Assembly: GCA_963930775.1 (NCBI GenBank)
Contig: OZ005705.1
Coordinates: 2,976,001-3,040,000, forward strand
Origin: Cliona cf. orientalis
Taxonomy: Eukaryota; Porifera; Demospongiae; Clionaida; Clionaidae
Direction: 5' to 3'
Length of the DNA stretch: 64,000 bases
Both the position numbers and the translations under genes were made by a program. This document shows positions 55,081 through 64,000 of the stretch, piece after piece. The notes under the pieces are model-generated. The model had not been told where the DNA came from, did no database searches, and saw only the letters and a program-made list of their open reading frames with translations. The stretch's first letter is position 1, and every line of letters begins with the position of its first letter.

Positions 55081-55530
55081 CTAGGGCCTCGCTGGAGCCT
55101 TTCTGGGACTTGAAAATCAGTAAATATGTAGAGTATCTTACGCGTGTATCCAGCGAATACATTACAAGCTGAGCGCTACTTTCTCTGAGAAGTACTGTTG
55201 GTTGAACTTCACGTGTTTTCTTGGCTTACGTAATGCCGTGGATAAATAAAGCTAGCCTTGCGCTATATATAGCACGCATCAACTGTCACAAGGGGCTGGC
55301 CCGCGCGCGACTGCAGCAGCGTGACCAACCTGAAGTTCAGAAGGAATACTGTGCTATCGAGTTCGTCTCTGTGATTGAAGCATCGAAACTTGCCGCTATC
55401 AAGGTTGAGAGTCGATCTTAGACGCCATCTCCATGATTTCTGGGGCGAGCATCGATCGATGTGTACGCATTCTATTGACGACCTTTTACCACATGCACCA
55501 TTACACTATACAGCTACTGGGGAGATGGTC
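55081..55530 (+). repeat. Dispersed repeat, longest copy
   Basis: Plus-strand copy of the family also at 31560-31875 (inverted) and 4105-4400 (partial). It has a TATATATAGC motif at about 55264. No ORF is conserved between copies. Confidence 0.75.
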
Positions 55531-55679
55531 AAGGGTTCATTATATCACAATACCACTGGTTACTTTTGAATATTTCAAGCAAACTCATTGTTTAAGGATC
55601 ATTTGTATATAAAAATAACAAAGGTGGAATCCAGATAGCTACCAATTAAGCATTGAGAATGTCTTAACAGCCAATTATA

Positions 55680-57100
55680 ATATATACAACGAAAAATATT
55701 TTTCAGAGCGACAATTTTATTATAGTCCTGTCATTACATGAGGGCATGGATACGCGTCTTGGAAGCGCCCGGTTGCTATGAACGCGCGGCGCAGGCGGAG
55801 AGACTACAAGGCTCAGGATTGTGAACTATCCCGCAGCTGTTTTTCAAACCCTTCCATACAAAACCCTATATATATATATACCGTAGAATCCCGCGATTAC
55901 GCCCCCCCCCCTTTGTGCATGCTAGGATTGGGCAAAAGTGGGGAGGGGGCTTATACGCGGGATCCTTACATTTCCGTGTGACGACCATTACCGACCGTCG
56001 AATGCCACGTGGGCGCGCGATCTCTGTACTTTCGCTGGCTGTTTGGTGGGCAAAACTCGAGAAAAACGATGAAGTAAGACATAATATGACACAAATAGCT
56101 AGTTTGCTGGCTGTAGCTACTGTTTTTGTTGATTTATGGGCTCCATTTTACAGTCAGGGAGGGGGGGGGCTTATATGCGAGACAAAAGTACCTATGCAGG
56201 AACTTGAGCTAAAAATGGAGGGGGGGCTTATGCGCGAGGGGGGGGGCGTAATCGCGGGATTCTACGGTATATATACACCAAACCCAAACCCCGCCCCTTC
56301 ACGTGACCAATTTTAGCCTGTTTGACCAATCAGAAGCGACCTTCGAAATGAGCTGCCTGTTTGACCAATCAGAAGCGACCTTCGAAATGAGCTGCGGTAT
56401 TATACCATAGATTCTAGCCCGTTGCTATGTGGTTACTAAGGTATACAAGGTACTGTATATGTGATACAGTCCCTCCTTGTAGGGCTCATGTCCATATGTT
56501 TACTATTATACAGTTCCTGAGGGCCAGGGCAAACATTCATACAGTTCTTGGGGGCTAAAAATATGTTTATTGTATCCATGGAAACAATGGGCTAGAAAAT
56601 ACCAATCCCCCGCTTTGTATGCAGTATAGAAGCACTCATCCCTCGGGCTTTGCCCTCGGGATTTGTGCTTCTATACTGCATACAAACCTCGGGAGTTGGT
56701 CAATAACTATTACTTATATATCATAATCTATGATTATACAGGATTGTCAGAACTGTAGGCCGTGTGCACAAAGAAGAGCGGCCTTAAGAACGATTGGTGC
56801 GAAAGCGCCGCACGTTTCGAGAGGCCGGCCTGCTAAGCAGGCGCTGGCGCTAGCCACAGAGCCTCGAGCGAAGCTAGAGGCAAGGTCTGTTCTTTGTCAT
56901 ACCTGTCAGTAGTCCGGTAACAACGTTCGAGCAGAGCGATAACGTCGCCATTCCACACTAAGTTGGAGGGGTGTGGCCTCTGCGACCGCTTCCATATGCG
57001 GGTACTAATGGGCTATGTTTGTGACGTGTACTGTTATTAAATACATGATCATGCATGCTAGCCACATTATCCCATGATTGTGACATTAAACATACTTGTT
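55680..57100 (+). repeat. Repeat B, copy b, with internal TA element and deletion
   Basis: Starts TATACAACGAAAAATATTTT, then GAGGGCATGGATACGCGTCT. It is broken by the 55881 element and unrelated sequence and resumes at about 56740 (GATTGTCAGAACTGTAGGCC), ending CATTATCCCATGATTGTGAC near 57080. Relative to copies a and c it lacks the segment right after GGCCTTAA. Confidence 0.65.
55881..56267. mobile_element. TA-flanked CCGTAGAATCCCGCG MITE with G/C-rich subterminal blocks
   Basis: CCGTAGAATCCCGCGATTAC plus a C-run at the left; a G-run plus the inverted end at the right (56248-56267), flanked by TA. The inner GGGGGGGCTTATACGCG and GGGGGGCTTATGCGCG motifs repeat. Confidence 0.82.
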
Positions 57101-57341
57101 TATAGCTGATAATTATCTTCCTAATGTGGATGCACCTCTAGTTTCTCTTCATTCCAATCTCATAATTAAAGAGTCTAAAATCATCTTTGAAAATAACATT
57201 GGGAGAAAAAGTGGAGGATCAAATACTCCTCTTAAAATGAAATGTTACTTTCATGGGAATTTCATCACCATCAAGTTTCATAACACTAGTGTGAGCAGAG
57301 ATGGTGCACTAGCTCTATATGGGTTATCAATATTGATGTAC

Positions 57342-58337
57342 TTAAGGTACCATTAAATTGCGTGGGCGTGAGGTGGGGGATATGACACCTAAACCACATC
57401 AAAGTCATTAGTGAGGTGCATGTTGTGTAACCACGCCCTTTTAATTGCACAGGTCTCAGGGGTGTGGCTGCTAGAGCCGGAAGTGTTCATTTAACATCCT
57501 CCATGGACCGGAAGCCGAGCCGGAAGGGAGGGGCCATGCCACGCCCAAAACAGCCCCACCCTGTTCCCCAAGGACCACCATTCTCAATCAAGTGCCTACT
57601 AACCACCGGATGTCCACCGGAAGCCCACAATCAATCCCAATTAAAACACACAGCTTCCTCAAGGCCAAAACACACACGAACACTTGGAGGCCGTTCTGCC
57701 ACACCGTCCACGCAAGAGCTCACCTCATTTCCTGTGTGGGCGGAGTAACAACACGTCATCGCAACCACATCCGCTTCAAACCATCGTCAGCTTCCGTCCA
57801 GCCGTACAGGCCCCTCGATCGCACCGCCGTACAGTGCCTCATTAACAGACATGGCCTCACCTTTGACCTCCTGCCACGCCCCCAAAGCCTCCTGGACGGG
57901 TTCAAAGGTCACCACCGCATCCGGGACACGCCCACCTATCGCCGCAGCCAAGTCCCCGGCCCCGATGTCCAAGCACTGGCCTGTGAAGCCACGCCCAATC
58001 GGAAGCAATAAAACCTGCATTAACGCACACGCACACACTCCCAGGAACTCGCCCACATGCTTAATTAGGCCTAATTAGCTTTTTTTTTTGTCGTTGCGGT
58101 TAATAGTTAAGCAAGAATGCTTTGATCTTGCTTTGATGTGGGCAATTACCGGCCTTTTCTTCAGGGGCCACTTCCGGTTGCTAATTACACGCGCATAATC
58201 ATCCCTGGCCGATTCTGGACACGCCCACCTTCGACCAAAAGCACTCGTATGGCCTCTTCGGCCACGCCCCTTCACGATTCGCTAATTGAATTAGCCATTC
58301 CTGACGCTCACGCCCACGCAATTAAATTGTACCTTAA
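57342..58337. mobile_element. TTAA element, copy 3
   Basis: Body 57346-58333 (988 bp), TTAA on both sides. It has several substitutions and a short T-run (58081-58089), and one change in the right terminal repeat (AATTGTACC instead of AATGGTACC). Confidence 0.9.
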
Positions 58338-59172
58338 TACAAATATTAGAAAGTTCTTGGAAATCATGCAAGTATTGTAGGAGGGCAATTTTTGTCGAAG
58401 ATTCTGACTACATGCATCACATTAGATGATTAGTGCAGCTGATAAGGTCTATTCTGTTTTTTATCAAAGCGATCGCTGACTTGGGAACTTTTCTAACAAA
58501 ACAGCCTTGCAAGCAGGAAGTGCAATATATTATGGTGGCTGATTTCAGAAATTGCCTACATCTTCAGTTTGATAAAACTTCTAGAATTACAGAAGGTATG
58601 GAGGGAACAACACCAAACGTTTGGCCAACAGCTACAGTTTCAATTTCAAATGACTGTCCAGGGATGAGTTCACTTCACTGGTTTTACGTACAGTCTGGTT
58701 TGGATATACTGCTGCACATGCAGATCCTGGTTGGGTTAGATAATTCTAGAGAAAGATCACTATGATAGTGTCAGTAGTGATAGCATAACTAACATTGAAC
58801 AACTTCAGTATGTACTAACTGTACAAAGGCAGTGCACAAAACTTACTTTCACAATAGGCACTTCAAGTAGTTCTGTTATCTTGAACCTAACAAGCAGTAT
58901 AGAGTGTTCCTTTTGATGAATTGCAACTTTAAGCAAGTCAGAATCAAGAATTGATTTGCTGTACACACAACTTCAAATAATTTTTACATGATGAAATGTC
59001 CACCAGCTGGCCACAAAACGTGAATGCCAACAGACTCTAGTAGATCATGGTATTCACTGTGACCTTCTATCAGTGAAAGTGATGAGAATGAGTCAAAAAT
59101 GAGTCCAAGCTACAACATGTACTGATGAACATTTTCTGCAAACCCAAGAATCAGGGGTATTTGTTCATGAAG
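58338..59172 (+). other. Middle part of the membrane-protein pseudogene
   Basis: Unique sequence between TTAA copies 3 and 4. Short frames (for example 58433-58765) contain beta-helix-like pieces in more than one frame with stops between them. Confidence 0.5.
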
Positions 59173-60186
59173 TTAAGGTACCATTAAATTGCGTGGGCGT
59201 GAGGTGGGGGATATGACACCTAAACCACATCAAAGTCATTAGTGAGGTGCATGTTGTGTAACCACGCCCTTTTAATTGCACAGGTCTCAGGGGTGTGGCT
59301 GCTAGAGCCGGAAGTGTTCATTTAATATCCTCCATGGACCGGAAGCCGAGCCGGAAGGGAGGGGCCAGACCACGCCCAAAACAGCCCCACCCTGTTCCCC
59401 AAGGACCACCATTCTCAATCAAGTGCCTACTAACCACCGGATGTCCACCGGAAGCCCACAATCAATCCCAATTAAAACACACAGCTTCCTCAAGGCCAAA
59501 ACACACACAAACACTTGGAGGCCGTTCTGCCACACCGCCCACACAAGAGCTCACCTCATTTCCTGTGTGGGCGGAGTAACAACACGTCATCGCAACCACA
59601 TCCGCTTCAAACCATCGTCAGCTTCCGTCCAGCCTTACGGTCCCCTCCATCGCACCGGCGTACAGTGCCTCATTAACAGACATGGCCTCACCTTTGACCT
59701 CCTGCCACGCCCCCAAATCCTCCTCGCGGGGTTCAAAGGTCACCACCGCTTCCCGGACACGCCCACCTATCGCCCAGGCCAAGTCCCAGGCGCCGATATC
59801 CAAGCACTGGCCCGTGAAGCCACGCCCAATCGGAAGCAATAAAACCTGCATTAACGCACACGCACACACTCCACACAGTGCCAGGAACACGCCCACATGC
59901 TTAATTAGGCCTAGTAAGGCTTTTTTTTTTTTTTTTTTGTCGTTGCGGTTAATAGTTAAGCAAGAATGCTTTGATCTCGCTTTGATGTGGGCAATTACCG
60001 GCCTTTTCTTCAGGGGCCACTTCCGGTCGCTAATTACACGCGCATAATCATCCCTGGCCGATTCTGGACACGCCCACCTTCGACCAAAAGCACTCGTATG
60101 GCCTCTTCGGCCACGCCCCTTCACGATTCGCTAATTGAATTAGCCATTCCTGACGCTCACGCCCACGCAATTAAATGGTACCTTAA
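59173..60186. mobile_element. TTAA element, copy 4
   Basis: Body 59177-60182 (1006 bp), TTAA at 59173-59176 and 60183-60186. Same ends and orientation as the others; T-run at about 59921-59938. Confidence 0.92.
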
Positions 60187-60497
60187 CATTGCCCATTAAA
60201 TTTTGATAATTATGTACCTACAAATAGAGTTCACCCTGGGTGCTATGGTGCTCAATTTGACTGTCTCATGCAGTTGGCACTATCAATGGACTGATATGCT
60301 AATAATATTATTAGGGCCAACCGTGCTACTTTCTTCCCTCACCAAGCATCTAACTCTTTTCTGAGCATATTTACAGCGTGGCTAAACCCGGACATTGGAA
60401 TGGAAATATGTTTCTATGATGAATTTGATGCTTACACAAAAGTTTGGTTTCAATTTATATTTCCTCTCTACATTTGGTTTATGGTCATAATTACCCC

Positions 60498-60555
60498 GCG
60501 CGCATGCGCAAGGGGTAAAGCAATCGGTTTATCTGTCTGTCGTTGTTGTTGTTGT

Positions 60556-60586
<31 letters not shown>

Positions 60587-61285
60587 ACGAAAATTGCCAG
60601 ATCTCGAGTTCTAGGTGTCTGTGCGTGTTGTAAGCACAACCAATCGGTAGATATCGGTGAAAAACTGGTTTGTGGCTAGCCACTACTCCACTTACATATC
60701 CAGGCTAAGTGGGAACAATACCGTAGCCACCCTCTTCCTAGTGATTACAGACTTCCAAATTTCACCAGTTTTTCTGCGGAACCTCTCCCAGTGAGATATC
60801 GATGTTCAAGTATTAGAAAGTAGCTCTCCGCGAGCTCTAGCCAACCATAGATTATATAATATATAATCTATGATCCAACGGCGCTTGTAACGCGATCGTA
60901 GGCAAAACCGTTACGAAGCCACGCCCACCTAAATTTTCTCCATAGAAATGAAGCTAGTGGCGATTCCGCGGGACCGATTTGCAAGGTTAAGGCCTCAGTA
61001 GATAGCTTTTCCATTGAGCTATCTACTGCAATTTGTTTCATGAGAGTACTCCTGGCCAGAGCCGAGATATTCACGATCTACTGCAGGCCCTTGGAGGTCT
61101 ATAATCGCTACTCTTCCTTCTTTCCTATGCTAAGCTGCTCAGAATCATCATCACAGTTCTGTCCTCCACACAGTTTATCCAGACGGTTATCTCAAGAGGG
61201 TCTGGCTCTATGATGACAATATGGACTATACCCAAGGAAAGTACATACCCTTATTTATAGCTGCTCCTTTTTTCTTGTTATTATA
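60498..61285. other. Repeat-derived sequence with trinucleotide microsatellite
   Basis: A GTT/GTC/GGC trinucleotide run (about 60541-60587) next to a GCGCATGCGC motif, then a stretch with a small inverted pair (GTAGATAGCTTTTCC at about 60999 and AGCTATCTACTG at about 61017). Arg- or Cys-rich frames here are microsatellite artefacts. Confidence 0.5.
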
Positions 61286-61453
61286 CTATATACAACGAAA
61301 AATATTTTCAGACGGTCATTTTTCTTATGTCCGTGTCATTACATGAGGGCATGGATACGCGTCTTGGATGCGCCCGGTTGCTATGAACGAGCCGCACTAC
61401 AAGGCTCAGGATTGGTCAGAACTGTAGGGCCGTGTGCACAAAGAAGAGTGGCC

Positions 61454-62888
61454 TTAAGGTACCATTAAATTGCGTGGGCGTGAGGTGGGGGATATGACAC
61501 CTAAACCACATCAAAGTCATTAGTGAGGTGCATGTTGTGTAACCACGCCCTTTTAATTGCACAGGTCTCAGGGGTGTGGCTGCTAGAGCCGGAAGTGTTC
61601 ATTTAATATCCTCCATGGACCGGAAGCCGAGCCGGAAGGGAGGGGCCAGGCCACGCCCAAAACAGCCCCACCCTGTTCCCCAAGGACCACCATTCTCAAT
61701 CAAGTGCCTACTAACCACCGGATGTCCACCGGAAGCCCACAATCAATCCCAATTAAAACACACAGCTTCCTCAAGGCCAAAACACACACAAACACTTGGA
61801 GGCCGTTCTGCCACACCGCCCACGCAAGAGCTCACCTCATTTCCTGTGTGGGCGGAGTAACAACACGTCATCGCAACCACATCCGCTTCAAACCATCGTC
61901 AGCTTCCGTCCAGCCGTACGGTCCCCTCGATCGCACCAGCGTACAGTGCCTCATTAACTGACATGGCCTCACCTTTGACCTCCTGCCACGCCCCCAAAGC
62001 CTCCTCGCGGGGTTCAAAGGTCACCACCGCTTCCGGGACACGCCCACCTATCGCCGAGGCCAAGTCCCAGGCGCCGATGTCCAAGCACTGGCCCGTGAAG
62101 CCACGCCCAATCGGAAGCAATAAAACCTGCATTAACGCACACGCACACAGTCCACACAGTGCCAGGAACACGCCCACATGCTTAATTAGGCCTAATAAGC
62201 TTTTTTTTTTTTTTTTTTTTTCAAGGCGACCAGAACACTAAGCAGAAAAAAAAATTGTCCAAAAACCAAGCTGGGTGCATAGCTGGGTACATAGTGGAAC
62301 CATACAATGCAAGCAGGCAGCCTAAATTTCAATTTTGTCAAAAAGTTGGTAAAGGTCGTCACGTTTATGTGCGCGCGTGGCCCCGCCCCTCACGTAGCGC
62401 GTGGGCGGAAACATTGCAAACGCATGGCTTCCCTGTACAAACATATGGGGAAACTTCAAAGGGCCGTAACTTTGATTCTAAGGCGTGAATCAAAATTCCT
62501 GAAGGTCAAATCTCTGCATTCGATCCATTCTGCGCGCCGGTGCAAAAATTATGTCCCCAAGTGCTCCCAGTTCCCCCCTGAATTAATTAATTAAAAATAT
62601 TTTTTTTTTTTCTACTTAGTGTTTAATTAGTGTTTAATAAGTCGTTGCGGTTAATAGTTAAGAAAGAATGCTTTGATCTTGCTTTGATGTGGGCAATTAC
62701 CGGCCTTTTCTTCAAGGGCCACTTCCGGTCGCTAATTACACGCGCATAATCATCCCTGGCCGATTCTGGACACGCCCACCTTCGACCAAAAGCACTCGTA
62801 TGGCCTCTTCGGCCACGCCCCTTCACGATTCGCTAATTGAATTAGCCATTCCTGACGCTCACGCCCACGCAATTAAATGGTACCTTAA
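61454..62888. mobile_element. TTAA element, copy 5, with nested insertion
   Basis: Body 61458-62884 with standard ends and TTAA duplications at 61454-61457 and 62885-62888. About 415 bp of extra sequence starts at the internal T-run (62222) and ends near 62634. Confidence 0.92.
62234..62623. mobile_element. MITE nested in TTAA copy 5
   Basis: AACACTAAGCAGAAAAAAAA at the left and inverted TTTTTTTTTTCTACTTAGTG (about 62602-62621) at the right bound about 390 bp of non-coding sequence absent from the other four TTAA copies. The exact target duplication is blurred by the T-run. Confidence 0.7.
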
Positions 62889-63300
62889 TGCTTCGGGCCA
62901 TAGCTACAGCTAGAGACGCGCGCGCGTTGTCGAACGATCGGCGCGAAAGCGCCGCGCGTTTCGAAAGGCCTGCTAAGCAGGCGCTGGCGCTAGCCACCGA
63001 GCCTCGAGCGAAGCGAGAGGCGAGGTCTATTCATACCTGTCAGTAGTCCGGTAGCAACGTTCGAGCAGAGCGAGAACGTTGCCATTGCACACTTTAACAG
63101 TTGGAGCTGCTTTGCGCCTGCTTGCCAAGGGGTGTGGCCTCTGCAACCGCTTCCATCTGCGCATGCGCACGGTACTAGTGGGCAATGTTCAGGATACTGT
63201 TTGTGCATGAACTATGTCTCTATGTTTTGTGAGCATGATACTGTTAATAGGTGATCATGCATGCTAGCCACATTATCCCATGATTGTGACATACTTGTGA

Positions 63301-64000
63301 CTATAATAATATCATTATCTGTAATGCATAAAATCCTGACTGTGTGGCAGTGAGAAAACAGTGAAGACCAATTAGAAGCTGAATACACAAACATACCTAC
63401 CGTAATAATATTATGTAACTTGCAGTGCATGCGGTCACAGAGTGTATGAGTGCAATACGCAACTAATAAATCAACATACTATGTACAAATGTAGAAAGGA
63501 AATACACAGTAGGACTTTCAGATATTATCATGACAGTGTAGTGACCAGTACGTCATCTTTTGGGACGGTCACAAAATTCACACCTTGTCATGAGTGGGTG
63601 GTTGAGAAATTTGCAGTATTGACAGTTCCATCTAGGTCCTGCAGTGTCAACAAGCATGTCAGTCTTGGATTAAACAGTACATTCACGCACTAACCTTCTT
63701 CTGTGTATATGTCACGTCGGTTCTTCATTTCAACTGTTGTCATGTATAATGTACACGTATAATTATTATACTCTGTATATGTGGTAATTTTTGCCAGGAG
63801 AAATTTTGCCAATTTCACCATCTGCTCTCATTGGTGAAAATTATATTTTATTGTCCTCTATTAATGATCGTATAGATTATTATAGCGATCTTTACCACAT
63901 GGGTGAAAATTTTCATTTCACAAAATTTGGCTATACCTTCATGTAAGAATCATAAAGCATGAATATCATTAAATATAATATTGCATATGGTTGCCTAGAG
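63301..64000. other. Unassigned AT-rich end of window
   Basis: AT-rich sequence. GTGGTAATTTTTGCC (about 63782) and TCTTTACCACATGGG (about 63889) form a loose inverted pair enclosing repeated GGTGAAAATT motifs, perhaps a degenerate MITE. The plus frame 63442-63693 is short and not recognisable. Confidence 0.35.

Larger units (their letters stand above)
57106..60497 (+). pseudogene. Beta-helix / multi-pass membrane protein remnant, split by TTAA copies 3 and 4
   Basis: 57106-57345 reads ADNYLPNVDAPLVSLHSN and IIFENNIGRKSGGSNT, typical of right-handed beta-helix (POMP-like) repeats. After removal of TTAA copy 3 the frame continues through the target into CKYCRRAIFVEDSDYMHHI and then stops. 58490-58545 encodes NKTALQAGSAIYYGG followed by a stop. 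60367-60495 gives FTAWLNPDIGMEICFYDEF then a hydrophobic helix (FIFPLYIWFMVII), where it ends at an unrelated repeat. I recall this beta-helix plus FPLYIW architecture from sponge predicted proteins. In-frame stops and missing parts mark it as dead. Confidence 0.65.
61286..63300 (+). repeat. Repeat B, copy c, split by TTAA copy 5
   Basis: Left part 61286-61457 (TATACAACGAAAAATATTTT through AAAGAAGAGTGGCC) and right part 62885-63300 (TTAATGCTTCGGGCCATAGC through CATTATCCCATGATTGTGAC) are continuous once the TTAA element is removed, as in copy a. Confidence 0.85.

Noticed and set aside
60400-60683. Arg- and Cys-rich proteins on both strands
   Set aside because: They are translations of a GTT/GTC/GGC microsatellite; only 60367-60495 carries a recognisable membrane-protein remnant.
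1-64000. CRISPR arrays, bacterial operons, rRNA or tRNA genes
   Set aside because: No regularly spaced repeats, no Shine-Dalgarno-led gene clusters and no tRNA or rRNA sequence were recognised; splice structure shows the DNA is eukaryotic.

Overview
This is AT-rich metazoan DNA with spliced genes, GT-AG introns from under 100 bp to about 4 kb, and very many miniature transposable elements. Gene content points to an early-branching animal, most likely a demosponge. The clues are an MRL-family (RIAM/lamellipodin) adaptor, intronless TRPA channels, and the remains of a beta-helix/multi-pass membrane protein of a kind I associate with sponge genomes. That placement is inference from remembered families, not a search result.

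Layout. Positions 1-16305 (+) hold the 3' part of an MRL adaptor gene (talin-binding-like segment, RA and PH domains), with an alternative first exon at 8214-8823. Two tandem intronless TRPA1-like channel genes follow (16823-20389 and 21928-25479, +). A membrane-anchored O-methyltransferase of the plant COMT/animal ASMT fold lies on the minus strand (28286-25658, four exons). It is head-to-head with a nine-exon plus-strand gene (28750-37078) for a 1051-residue coiled-coil protein with an N-terminal zinc knuckle and a C-terminal CAP-Gly-like segment. From 37079 to 49780 the window is almost pure mobile DNA. At 49781-54630 (+) lies a two-ORF, transposon-like gene: ORF A is a coiled-coil protein with a SUMO-interaction-like motif, and ORF B is a 1027-residue transposase-like protein ending in a PHD finger. 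A T-run plus stop plus hairpin arrangement sits between them and could drive -1 frameshifting. From 54631 to the end the window is again repeats, which cut through the pseudogene of the beta-helix membrane protein (57106-60497).

The most striking content is the mobile DNA. Five copies of a roughly 1-kb non-autonomous element are flanked by TTAA duplications, and the empty target can be read inside the window. One pair appears to have moved as a composite into a LINE. A roughly 4-kb palindrome (45711-49691) carries three later insertions of three different element types (9-bp, TAA and TA target duplications), each dated by the intact opposite arm. A fold-back family with TAGTCTCG ends makes 9-bp duplications. 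A broad set of elements with different interiors share CCGTA-like ends flanked by TA. Several elements contain exon-like host-type sequence.

Exon boundaries were set by eye from splice sites and phase continuity. Family assignments rest on motifs recognised in the translations. No database search, alignment program or RNA evidence was available.
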